Assembly: GCA_020353135.1 (NCBI GenBank)
Contig: CP070688.1
Location: 476,177-497,438 of the forward strand
DNA from: Chloroflexota bacterium
GTDB taxonomy: Bacteria; Chloroflexota; Anaerolineae; Promineifilales; Promineifilaceae
Length of the DNA stretch: 21,262 nt
Direction of reading: 5' to 3'
Both the position numbers and the translations under genes were made by a program. This document shows, piece after piece, positions 1 through 7,802 of this stretch; position 1 is the stretch's first letter, and every line of letters starts with the position of its first letter. Under the pieces are notes generated by a model, which worked only from the letters and a program-made list of their open reading frames with translations, searched no databases and had not been told where the DNA came from.

Positions 1-125
1 CTGATCGATTGGAGCTATTTTCCACCCAAACCTATAAGATTCACTTATTCCAGGAGCCTGAATAGGCCTTTCGACCTTCATATAGCTCAAGTTAACGCAC
101 AAGCGGGCGTATTTTCGGCGCCGAT

Positions 126-170
126 AGTGACAAATGTCACTAGTGAGGCGGCCGGTCTTTTTGTTATACT
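126..170 (+). promoter_or_regulatory. Promoter of the cytochrome gene with CRP/FNR-like operator
   Basis: AGTGACA at 126-132 and TGTCACT at 135-141 form a perfect 7-bp dyad with a 2-nt centre, giving the core GTGA-N6-TCAC, which is the half-site arrangement of CRP-family regulators (consensus TGTGA-N6-TCACA). TATACT at 165-170 is a 5/6 match to a -10 box, and no good -35 box lies 17 nt upstream. The dyad centre (133.5) falls about 42-44 nt before the expected start near 177, the spacing of class II activation. This is inference from motif and geometry; no transcript data exist here. Confidence 0.5.
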
Positions 171-411
171 GAGATCTGCAGGTGTTAGGTGAAGCTCTTT
201 CTCTGTGCCGCTTCACACTGCTTGGCTTATGGGATGCCTATGTTTGGCCTTTAGAAGGGAGTGCAAAGGATTTGGCGACGAGGAGCTTTGGCCACAAAAA
301 ATCCGGTGGATACCAGCGCGCTTGCGCCCACTCAGACCACAGCCGCGATAACACAATCCGCCATTCCCTTTTTTTGTCGCTTTGTTGTTGCCACAAAAGG
401 AGGTTACATCG
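171..411 (+). other. Long 5' leader of the cytochrome gene
   Basis: About 235 nt separate the predicted transcription start from the ATG at 412. An AAAGGAGG ribosome binding site sits at 396-403, with a spacing of 8 nt. GGATTT (268-273) can pair with AAATCC (299-304), and a small GCGC-type hairpin follows near 316-330. I could not match the leader to a known riboswitch class. A short open frame from 182 to 415 has a composition unlike a protein and is probably not translated. The stretch 1-125 before the promoter shows nothing I can name. Confidence 0.3.
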
Positions 412-3159
412 ATGAAACAAAGACGTAGACTGATCTTTTTTACACTTCTGTTTGTTCTTCTTTTAGCCGGCGTCTATAGCGCCTTCGCCTGGACGTCAGT
501 CGCAGTGGACCAAGATCCCCTGGTCAGGATGCCCGGCACCCAGCCGGGCCAGGTCACTCTGGAGAACCCGACGCGGTGCCTGAACTGTCATGCCGGGTAC
601 GATACGGCCGTGGAACCAGGCTTCAATTGGAAGGGTTCGATGATGGCCCAGTCGGCCCGCGACTTCCTGTTTTGGTCGTGCATGACTGTTAGCGCCCAGG
701 ATGCGATTTGGGCCGTGGGTACACCCAACGCCACCGACATCTGCGAGCGCTGCCACTTCCCCAAGGGCTGGCTTGAGGGGCGGTCGGACCCGACCAATGC
801 TTCGCTCATGACCGGCGCCGACTACGACGGCGTGCAATGCGACTTCTGCCACAGCATGTGGGATCCCTTCTTCGAGACGACCCATGCTGGTACGCGGGAG
901 GGCGACAACTGGTTGGGCTATTGGGATGAGACCAATGCCAGCGGCACGCCTTCCCAGGCGGCGGCCGATGATACCTACGCCGAGGACATGAGCCTTGCCC
1001 AGAGCATCCTGCAGTTCAATGGCGGGAACTTCTTCGCCAACAATCTGCCGCCAGCGAACTACACTGAGGCCGGTTCAGGACAATTCTTCGTCAGCGCGGA
1101 CGGGGCCAAGCGAGCATCTTTTGCCGACGCCACTGCCCGGCACCAGATGCTGTACAGCCGCTTCCACAAGAGCAAGTACATGTGCGCGACGTGCCATGAC
1201 GTGTCCAATCCGATCCTGGCCAACCTGGGTCTGTCCGGCTTGCCCGACGATGGTACCGGATTGATCACCGAGCAGTACAGCGCGGCCAACTATCTCCACG
1301 TGGAGCGGACCTTCTCCGAATTCATGCTCTCGGATTACGGCGTTCAAGGTGGCGCGGCGACAAATCCGGAGTTTCAGGCTCAGGGCGCGCCCGACATCAC
1401 TCATGCCGCCAAGTGCCAGGACTGTCACATGCGTGACGTCGTTGGACCTGGCGCCGACAAAAGGGACGCAGTCGTCCGGCCAGACGACAGTGTGGAACAC
1501 CCCCAAAGCGGGCAACCACTGCATGACTTGACCGGCGGCAACGCCTGGGTTTCGTGGGTGCTGGCCAGCGCCACGCCCGGCTCGCCTAACTACGACGCGA
1601 CGAACGATGGTCTATTAAATCAAGGGCCGGCTGCTCTTACCCTGGACTTGACCCAGGGCGAGGGTATCGACCCGGCGGCGATGCTGGCCGGCGTGGACAG
1701 GGCCAAGCAACAACTGTTGTTGGCGGCCACGATCAAGAACGTGGCCTACGATGGGGCCACCGGCGCGCTCTCCTTCCAGCTGCAGAATAATAGCGGCCAT
1801 AAGCTGATCTCGGGCTTCCCCGAAGGACGGCGCATGTTCGTCAACGTCAGGGCCTACGCAGGCGGCAATTTGATCTACGAGATCAATCCATATGATGCGG
1901 CCGCCGGCACACTGAAGGGGCTGAGTTACCCATACCTGGGCAACGGGCTGCCGGACCCGCAGCCGCTCGGCGACAACGAGGCGTATGTCGGCGAAGTGGT
2001 CTACGAGATGAATCCCACCAGCAGCCTGACGGGCGAGGACAAGACTTTCCACTTCGCTTTGGCCACCGGCCGCTACAAGGACAATCGCATCCCGCCCAAG
2101 GGCTTCAACATCGACGCAGCGGGTGAACGGATCTCAGTACCGGTATGGAACGGCGTGGAAGAACCAGGCTATTTTACCATTGCCGAATACGCCGGAGGCT
2201 ATGACGAGGTTGCTCTCACCATCCCGGCCGGAGCCGATGCCGTTGAAGTTAACCTCTACTACCAGACCACCAGTCGCGAGTACATCGAGTTCTTGCGCGA
2301 CGAGATCAACGGCACCGGAAACCTGACGCTAACGGGAGAGGGAGCCGGTGGAGATCCACCTTATATCATCCAGACCGATCCTTTCTTCGGCCAGCTCAAG
2401 GCCTGGGGCGACACCATCTGGGGCCTGTGGACGCACAACATGAACGTGGATGGCGCCGCACCCTTCCTGATGGCCCAGGCCACGGTCGGCGGCGCGCCGG
2501 CCTGCACCTTGTCAGCGCCTGCATTGGATGCAGCAACGGCCGGCCACACGGAAGTGACGATTGATTGGTCCGCTGTAACCGGCGCGACAGGATACAACGT
2601 CTACTATGACCAGGCCGGCAAGGCTCAATTCGTTGCCGACGCGGGCAATAGCCTCACCCATCTTGACACGGGTTTGACCAACGGGATCGAGTATTGCTAC
2701 AAAGTCACGGCCTACGACGGCACTTGCGAATCCGGTTTCAGCAACATCCTGTGCGCCATTCCGCAATCCCAGGGTCAAACCACGGATCCGGCCGGCGTTA
2801 GCACAATGGAGACCGGCATCCTCACCGGCAAGGGCAAGGATAAGACGTACACGCCTCAGACAACCTTCAACGCCGGTGACGGTATCATCATCCGGGCCTA
2901 TGTGGTTGATGGTATAACTGGCCTGCCACTGGCGGATGCCACGGTCGATCTGCTGATCACCGGGCCCGAGTCTCTGACCCTTACCACTGGGCCAAGCGAC
3001 GCCAGCGGCATGGCCGAGGCCGCGTGGCAGACCAAGGCGCCAGGCAGGAAGAACCCCGGCACCACGCCTGGTACCTACACAGTGGAAACCAAGGGTGTGA
3101 CGGCCGCGGGTTATCATTGGGACGGGGTGACGACCTCGACGACTTTCACTATCCAGTAG
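412..3159 (+). CDS. Secreted pentaheme cytochrome c with fibronectin type III and Ig-like C-terminal domains
   Basis: Start chosen at ATG 412 (915 aa) because AAAGGAGG ends 8 nt before it and the product then opens with a signal peptide: a KQRRR n-region, a hydrophobic stretch to about residue 26, and an SAFA-like cleavage site. Five CXXCH heme sites are present at C56 (CLNCH), C111 (CERCH), C143 (CDFCH), C258 (CATCH) and C335 (CQDCH), so it should be an exported multiheme c-type cytochrome. After residue 400 there are no more heme motifs. A beta-rich region follows, then a fibronectin type III-like domain (about 698-790, YNVYY and YKVTAYDG strands) and a terminal Ig-like repeat (about 800-915, PLADATVDLLITGP) typical of surface proteins. 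A role in extracytoplasmic electron transfer is inferred; donor and acceptor are unknown. It forms a single-gene unit ending in a terminator. Confidence 0.9.
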   Translation: MKQRRRLIFFTLLFVLLLAGVYSAFAWTSVAVDQDPLVRMPGTQPGQVTLENPTRCLNCHAGYDTAVEPGFNWKGSMMAQSARDFLFWSCMTVSAQDAIWAVGTPNATDICERCHFPKGWLEGRSDPTNASLMTGADYDGVQCDFCHSMWDPFFETTHAGTREGDNWLGYWDETNASGTPSQAAADDTYAEDMSLAQSILQFNGGNFFANNLPPANYTEAGSGQFFVSADGAKRASFADATARHQMLYSRFHKSKYMCATCHDVSNPILANLGLSGLPDDGTGLITEQYSAANYLHVERTFSEFMLSDYGVQGGAATNPEFQAQGAPDITHAAKCQDCHMRDVVGPGADKRDAVVRPDDSVEHPQSGQPLHDLTGGNAWVSWVLASATPGSPNYDATNDGLLNQGPAALTLDLTQGEGIDPAAMLAGVDRAKQQLLLAATIKNVAYDGATGALSFQLQNNSGHKLISGFPEGRRMFVNVRAYAGGNLIYEINPYDAAAGTLKGLSYPYLGNGLPDPQPLGDNEAYVGEVVYEMNPTSSLTGEDKTFHFALATGRYKDNRIPPKGFNIDAAGERISVPVWNGVEEPGYFTIAEYAGGYDEVALTIPAGADAVEVNLYYQTTSREYIEFLRDEINGTGNLTLTGEGAGGDPPYIIQTDPFFGQLKAWGDTIWGLWTHNMNVDGAAPFLMAQATVGGAPACTLSAPALDAATAGHTEVTIDWSAVTGATGYNVYYDQAGKAQFVADAGNSLTHLDTGLTNGIEYCYKVTAYDGTCESGFSNILCAIPQSQGQTTDPAGVSTMETGILTGKGKDKTYTPQTTFNAGDGIIIRAYVVDGITGLPLADATVDLLITGPESLTLTTGPSDASGMAEAAWQTKAPGRKNPGTTPGTYTVETKGVTAAGYHWDGVTTSTTFTIQ

Positions 3160-3215
3160 TTGCCGGCCAGAGCGAACACTGACTGGCAACTAGCCACTGG
3201 TAGTAAACTCTGATG

Positions 3216-3250
3216 GAAGGGAGGTTCTTAAAGAGCCTCCCTTCTTTTAT
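3216..3250 (+). terminator. Rho-independent terminator after the cytochrome gene
   Basis: GAAGGGAGG (3216-3224) pairs perfectly with CCTCCCTTC (3236-3244). The stem extends inward to 3228/3232 with one G-U pair, leaving a 3-nt loop, and TTTTATT follows. It closes the cytochrome unit 57 nt after its stop. The remaining non-coding stretch to 3401 shows nothing recognisable. Confidence 0.9.
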
Positions 3251-3401
3251 TGTGCGATTTGAAGTGACCTCGGGCGGCGGCTAAGCAGACGTTCAACCAA
3301 ATCTACTGCGCGAATAGATAGCTCGCCGGCGACGCACTTCGCCCCATTTCTTAGTTTGCCCAGTTGAAGCGTGGTTCTGAACTGCCCTCTAAGCGGCCGA
3401 T

Positions 3402-3429
3402 TTGTTTTATCGCCGGTGGTCGTTAGAAT
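3402..3429 (+). promoter_or_regulatory. Candidate promoter of the PEP-utilising enzyme gene
   Basis: TTGTTT (3402-3407) and TAGAAT (3424-3429) are separated by 16 nt and would start transcription near 3436, giving a leader of about 38 nt. The -10 matches consensus at 5 of 6 positions and the -35 at about half. The same bases could be read as an in-frame TTG start of a longer protein, but the extra residues do not resemble the family. Confidence 0.4.
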
Positions 3430-3473
3430 CGGGGCCTGTCGTCGAGCGCGACGATGTTGAGGACAAAGATTGC

Positions 3474-6185
3474 ATGGAAGAAGTCATCCTGAAACTAGAC
3501 GCCGGAGCGCTGTCTCTGGCGGACGCCGGGGGTAAAGGAGCCAACTTGAACCGCCTGATCCAGGCCGGGCTGCCCGTGCCGCCTGGATTTGTGATCTCTA
3601 CCGCAGCCTATCGCCTTTTCATGGCCGCCAACGATCTTCAAGGCGAGATCGAGCGCCTTGGTCAGGTTGGGGATGATCCGGCCGGCTACGAAGACGCCTC
3701 CCAGCAGATTCGGGACCTGTTCGCGGCCGGTTCAATACCCGATGAATTGGCGAAGCCCATCGGCCAGGCAGCTTTAGATTTCGGCGACCGCCCGCTGGCA
3801 GTACGATCTTCGGCCACGGCCGAGGATCTACCGGAGGCCAGTTTCGCCGGGCAGCAAGAGAGTTATCTGAACGTAAGCGGCCGTCAAGCGCTGCTCGAAG
3901 CGGTCCGCCTATGCTGGTCGAGCCTGTGGACGGCGCGGGCTATGGCCTACCGGCGAGAACAAGGTATAGCGCCGGCCGAGGTCAGCCTGGCGGTGGTGGT
4001 GCAGGAGATGGCGCCGGCCGAGAGCGCCGGCGTCTTGTTCACCATTAACCCGCTGTCCCGTAGGCAGGACGAGATGCTGGTCAATGCGACCTGGGGCCTG
4101 GGAGAATCATTGGTCGCCGGTCGGGTCAACCCAGACAGCCTGGTCCTGGACAAGGCCAGCGGCGAAATAAAAGAGCAAGAACTCGGCGATAAGGCGTTGA
4201 TGACGGCGGCGACTGAGACGGGAACGGCCGAGGTCCCGGTGCCCGAGGAACAACGGACGTTGCCGGCGATAACGCCTGACGAAGCCGCGGACCTGGCCGC
4301 GCTTTGCCGCCAGGTGGAAGCGCTGTTTGGTTCGCCGCAGGATATCGAGTGGGCGCTCGCTAGCGGCCGGATCTACCTGCTCCAATCGCGGCCGGTGACG
4401 GCGCTAGACAGCCAGGCGCCAGGACAGGCGCCCGGAGATGACGCCTGGCCGCCACAAATCGACGCGCCTCCGCAGCCTTTCGACCGCTGGAGCCAGATGG
4501 ACGTGGGCGAGCGCTGGCCGGAACCGGTTAGCCCGTTCACCTGGTCGACGGCCGAGCCTATGATGTCACAGAATATGGCCCGCTCGGGCAGCGTTAGGGC
4601 GATCAAGGCAGCCTTTATCGACAAGATCCAGTGGTCGAAGAGGGCATACGGCCGGGTTTACTTCAACGAAGGGGCAATGATCAAGCTCGTGCGCGATGGC
4701 TTTGGCATGCCGGCGAGATCCGTGACGGAAGCGATGGGTGGCCAGGTCGACGAGCGAGACGACGAAGATGGCTGGCGTTGGGGCACCTTCATTCGAAAGC
4801 TGCCGGCCGTGGTCAGGATGAGCCTCAAGTGGGAGCGGGATCTGAAGGAGTACCCTAATCTATTCCCGGTCATCGACAATTGGGTCGAGACGTTCCTGGA
4901 AGCTGACTTGGACGGGGTCAGCGACGCAGAGTTATGGGCCGAGAGCCAAAGTATCTGGTATCCGAGACTCATGGATGCCATGGATTATCACTCGGCGGCG
5001 ACGTCTACTTCGTCAAACAACGCGGGCATGTTGCAAAGTTTCGTAGAACGGGCCGTGGGCGACGAACAGCTCGGCTTTCAGTTGATGAGCGGCTTGAGCG
5101 ATGTCATCGCGGCCGAGATCGTGCCGGCCTTATGGCAGATGGCAAACGAGCTGCAAGAGTCCAAGCTGGCCGATGTCGTCCTGGAGAATGATCCCGCCAC
5201 AGCTCTGGACGAGCTGCGGCAGGCGCCAGGGAGCGAACCATTCCTGGAACTGCTGGAAGCTTTTCTGAAACGTCACGGTCATCGATGTATGAGTGAGGCG
5301 GAATGGCTATTCCCGCGTTGGACGGAAGCGCCTGAGCAGGTGATGGAGTCGATAGCCGGCTATCTGCGCGCCGGCGACGAATTTAACCCCTTGGCGGCCG
5401 AGGCCAAACAGCGCCAGGAACGGGAACAAGCCACGGCCAAGGTCGAAGGCAAGCTCGATCCGCTGCGGCGGGCCTATTTTCGCTGGGCTCTGCGGCGTGC
5501 GCACATTACCATCCGGCTACGAGACAACGGCCAACATTACCTGGTGAAGTTGTTGCTGCCCATGCGCATCATCTACGCCACGCTGGGCCGGAAGTGGGCC
5601 TCAAGAGGCTGGCTAGAGGACGCTGACGATTTCTTCTTCCTGGTCGTGCCTGAAATAGAGGGGACGATATTCGCCGGCGAGCCACAGAAAGCAGGGCTAG
5701 ATCTGCGAAAGATCGTGGCCCAACGTCGGGTTGCATACGACTATTGGCGGTCAGCCCGGTTCCCGGAAACGCTTGGGGCTGACGGGCAGCCGATGCGTCC
5801 GGTTTTGGACGTTTCGGCGACCGATGTCCTATCAGGCATTCCGGCCAGCGGTGGGCAAGCTCGCGGCCGGGCGGCCGTCATCCATAGCCCGGCGGAAGCC
5901 GGCCGGGTCGAAGCAGGCCAGATCCTGGTCACCCGTTCGACAGATCCCGGCTGGACGCCGCTTTTCTCCATCGTCGATGGGCTGGTGCTTGAAGTCGGCG
6001 GCCAATTATCACATGGGGCGATCGTGGCCCGCGAGTATGGATTGCCGGCCGTGGTCAATGTGCCCGAGGCCACATCGCGTATCTGGGACGGGCAGGTTGT
6101 GATCGTTGATGGAGCAGCGGGAGAGGTGTTCCTGGAGGAAAGAGATGAGGAGCCAAGGCGAAAAGGCAAACAGGTGAGCAAGTGA
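3474..6185 (+). CDS. PEP synthase / rifampin phosphotransferase-like PEP-utilising enzyme
   Basis: The ATG at 3474 (903 aa) is preferred over the in-frame TTG at 3402: GAGGA lies 10 nt upstream and the protein then begins with the family's LDAG.LSLADAGGKGANL segment. Order of domains: an ATP-grasp pyruvate/phosphate dikinase N-terminal domain (about 1-315, with AVRSSATAEDLPEASFAGQ near 106-125 and DIEWA...LLQSRPVT near 290-310), a long middle region (about 330-790), and a C-terminal PEP-utiliser swivelling domain (about 815-890) with the phosphohistidine H847 in GGQLSHGAIVAREYG. Enzymes of this build move the beta-phosphate of ATP through the histidine, either to pyruvate or, in rifampin phosphotransferase, to the drug. 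The middle region with its WPEPVSPFTWS segment and the roughly 900-aa length are closer to the latter, but the substrate cannot be told. Its stop overlaps the next gene by 4 nt. Confidence 0.8.
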   Translation: MEEVILKLDAGALSLADAGGKGANLNRLIQAGLPVPPGFVISTAAYRLFMAANDLQGEIERLGQVGDDPAGYEDASQQIRDLFAAGSIPDELAKPIGQAALDFGDRPLAVRSSATAEDLPEASFAGQQESYLNVSGRQALLEAVRLCWSSLWTARAMAYRREQGIAPAEVSLAVVVQEMAPAESAGVLFTINPLSRRQDEMLVNATWGLGESLVAGRVNPDSLVLDKASGEIKEQELGDKALMTAATETGTAEVPVPEEQRTLPAITPDEAADLAALCRQVEALFGSPQDIEWALASGRIYLLQSRPVTALDSQAPGQAPGDDAWPPQIDAPPQPFDRWSQMDVGERWPEPVSPFTWSTAEPMMSQNMARSGSVRAIKAAFIDKIQWSKRAYGRVYFNEGAMIKLVRDGFGMPARSVTEAMGGQVDERDDEDGWRWGTFIRKLPAVVRMSLKWERDLKEYPNLFPVIDNWVETFLEADLDGVSDAELWAESQSIWYPRLMDAMDYHSAATSTSSNNAGMLQSFVERAVGDEQLGFQLMSGLSDVIAAEIVPALWQMANELQESKLADVVLENDPATALDELRQAPGSEPFLELLEAFLKRHGHRCMSEAEWLFPRWTEAPEQVMESIAGYLRAGDEFNPLAAEAKQRQEREQATAKVEGKLDPLRRAYFRWALRRAHITIRLRDNGQHYLVKLLLPMRIIYATLGRKWASRGWLEDADDFFFLVVPEIEGTIFAGEPQKAGLDLRKIVAQRRVAYDYWRSARFPETLGADGQPMRPVLDVSATDVLSGIPASGGQARGRAAVIHSPAEAGRVEAGQILVTRSTDPGWTPLFSIVDGLVLEVGGQLSHGAIVAREYGLPAVVNVPEATSRIWDGQVVIVDGAAGEVFLEERDEEPRRKGKQVSK

Positions 6186-6841
6186 ATCAAAAGATCGAGA
6201 AGGTCATGGGTTCTGAGGTGGTCTTGGGGAGGGCGTGGTGGCTCATGTTGGGCGGCATCGTCGTCCTGGCGGCGGTGGTGCTCTGGCTGGCGCCGGCCGA
6301 GCAAACGCTGGGTTCAGGAATCACGTCGGTCTATGTCCATGTCGCTTTGACGTGGTCTGGGATGACCGGATTGATCGTCGCCGCGGCCTTGGGGCTGGCG
6401 GCCGCGCTCTTGGGCCGGTCCGGGTGGCAGGATTGGGGCCATGTCGTCGGCTGGGTCGGGCTGGGGATGTTCGCTGCCGGCCTGATCATGAGCGCCGTGG
6501 CGGCCGGCATTAATTGGGGCAATGTCTTCTGGCAAGAACCGCGCTTCAACAGCGCTCTTCAGATCCTGGCCGTCGGGCTGATCGTCCAGGTAGTTAACAG
6601 CTTGCCTTTACCCTATCGTTTACGCGGCCTGTTACAGGCGCTGCCGGCGGCCTTATTGATCTGGCTGACAATGATCACGCCGTTGGTGCTGCACCCGGGA
6701 AATGCGGCGCGGACCTCGCCTTCGGCGGCAATCCGCTTCACCTTCATCGGGCTATACGTCCTGTGCTGCCTGGCCGGGGCCTGGATCGTCTTGGCCATCC
6801 GGCGGCATTGGCCGGCAGATGGCCCGGTTACTGTCCCTTGA
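6182..6841 (+). CDS. CcmC-like six-helix heme-handling membrane protein with degenerate WWD motif
   Basis: The GTG start at 6182 overlaps the previous stop (GTGA), implying translational coupling; an in-frame ATG at 6206 is an alternative. The 219-aa product has six predicted membrane helices (about 20-38, 50-77, 86-110, 124-142, 148-170, 184-206). It aligns by eye with CcmC, the component of system I cytochrome c maturation that handles heme for CcmE. H53 in YVHVALTW and H171 in LVLHPGNAAR match the two heme-ligand histidines, and the segment after H171 also matches. The WWD signature is reduced to WGNVFWQEPRF (112-122), with no WWxWDxRLT core. A heme-related role fits the nearby multiheme cytochrome but is unproven. 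It ends tail to tail with the enoyl-CoA hydratase gene, overlapping by 14 nt. Confidence 0.6.
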   Translation: MNQKIEKVMGSEVVLGRAWWLMLGGIVVLAAVVLWLAPAEQTLGSGITSVYVHVALTWSGMTGLIVAAALGLAAALLGRSGWQDWGHVVGWVGLGMFAAGLIMSAVAAGINWGNVFWQEPRFNSALQILAVGLIVQVVNSLPLPYRLRGLLQALPAALLIWLTMITPLVLHPGNAARTSPSAAIRFTFIGLYVLCCLAGAWIVLAIRRHWPADGPVTVP

Positions 6842-7619
6842 AATCAGGCGGGCGCTTGGTCAAAAAGGCCTGAATCGCTTCGGCGAAATCGTCGCTGCCA
6901 ATGAGCTGGCTCTGGGCCCAGGCCTCCAGCGTCAATCCGCGGTCTAAGTCGTACTGACCGTCAATCACCCGTTTCGCCAAGCCTACGGCCAAGGGGGCGG
7001 CGGCCTCGATCTCGGCCGCCAGTTCTTCGCCCCTGGCCACGAGAGATTCGGCCGGCACGACATGGTTCACGATCCCCCACCGTTCGGCGGCAGCGACATC
7101 AAACTGGCGGCCGGTGAAGATCAATTCCTTGGCGCGGCCCGGGCCAATCAGCCGGGTCAGCCGGGTCGTGCCGCCCACGTCAGGTATGATACCCAGCCGG
7201 GTTTCCGGCAAACCCAGGACTGTCCCTTCGGCGGCGATACGGATATCGCAGGCCAGGGCCAGCTCCATGGCCAATCCAAGACAATAGCCGTGCAATAAGG
7301 CAATGGTGGGCAGTTCCAACGTTTCCAGGCGGTTCAGTACTTCTTGGAAATCGGCGCTGATCTTGCGCATCTTCTGCTGCCAGCCTGGGCCATATTTGTC
7401 GCCAAACTTGAGGAAGGCGGTCAGGTCGATGCCGGCAGAGAAGACCTTGCCCTGGCCGCGAATGAAAACCGTTCGTACGCCCTCCGCCCGGCCGGCCTCG
7501 TCGATGGCCCGGCCAAGGGCTTCATACAACTCCAGGCTGATGGCATTGCGCTTGTCGGGCCGGTTGAGTTGAACCTCAAAAATGGTCCCGCGCTGTTCGG
7601 TCTTGACCAAATCATTCAT
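6828..7619 (-). CDS. Enoyl-CoA hydratase/isomerase (crotonase family)
   Basis: 263 aa, full length for the family, with ATG preceded by GGAG 8-9 nt upstream. Crotonases bind acyl-CoA thioesters and stabilise an enolate through an oxyanion hole. Here the hole residues lie in FSAGIDL (60-66) and HGYCLGLAMELALACD (110-125). Both glutamates of hydratases are present, E119 and E139 (in LPETRLGIIP). D147 follows in IIPDVGG, a position used as a third acid in dienoyl-CoA isomerases, so hydration versus isomerisation is not settled. The likely cytoplasmic role is fatty or amino acid CoA-ester breakdown. It lies 183 nt downstream of threonine synthase on the same strand and may share its transcript. 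The last 14 nt overlap the convergent CcmC-like gene. Confidence 0.9.
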   Translation of the reverse strand: MNDLVKTEQRGTIFEVQLNRPDKRNAISLELYEALGRAIDEAGRAEGVRTVFIRGQGKVFSAGIDLTAFLKFGDKYGPGWQQKMRKISADFQEVLNRLETLELPTIALLHGYCLGLAMELALACDIRIAAEGTVLGLPETRLGIIPDVGGTTRLTRLIGPGRAKELIFTGRQFDVAAAERWGIVNHVVPAESLVARGEELAAEIEAAAPLAVGLAKRVIDGQYDLDRGLTLEAWAQSQLIGSDDFAEAIQAFLTKRPPDFKGQ

Positions 7620-7640
7620 TGTAAGACTCCAGAATTTCGG

Positions 7641-7663
7641 ACAGGATACAGGATTGACAGGAT
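7641..7663. repeat. Short ACAGGAT tandem repeat
   Basis: Three ACAGGAT copies lie at 7641-7647, 7648-7654 and 7657-7663 (2-nt gap before the last), between threonine synthase and the hydratase gene. A small AGGTA/TACCT dyad follows at 7686-7699. The function is unknown; similar ACAGGAT strings may be dispersed in the genome, which cannot be judged from one window. Confidence 0.5.
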
Positions 7664-7802
7664 AGGGAAAACGATAGTAGCAGATAGGTAATTCTACCTG
7701 ATTGAACCTCGCAGCGTGAGAATTCTCTTTCTCGTCGCGACGCAGATCCCCGTTCGCGAAGCGGTCGCCCGCGACATCCCTGGCCCCCGATCCCCGCCAT
7801 TG

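Noticed and set aside
171..411. Possible cyclic-di-GMP riboswitch in the cytochrome leader
   Set aside because: A single GCAAAG-like string is present but the paired GEMM core and tetraloop receptor are not.
3250..3473. Rifamycin-associated inverted repeat expected before some rifampin phosphotransferase genes
   Set aside because: I looked for a long GC-rich dyad of that kind and saw none, so drug resistance is not supported by control elements.
4107..4981. Several open frames of 80-110 codons opposite or in alternate frames of the PEP-utilising gene
   Set aside because: They mirror the GC-rich codons of a well-supported gene and have no motifs of their own; the same applies to similar frames over the cytochrome, helicase and dnaA genes.
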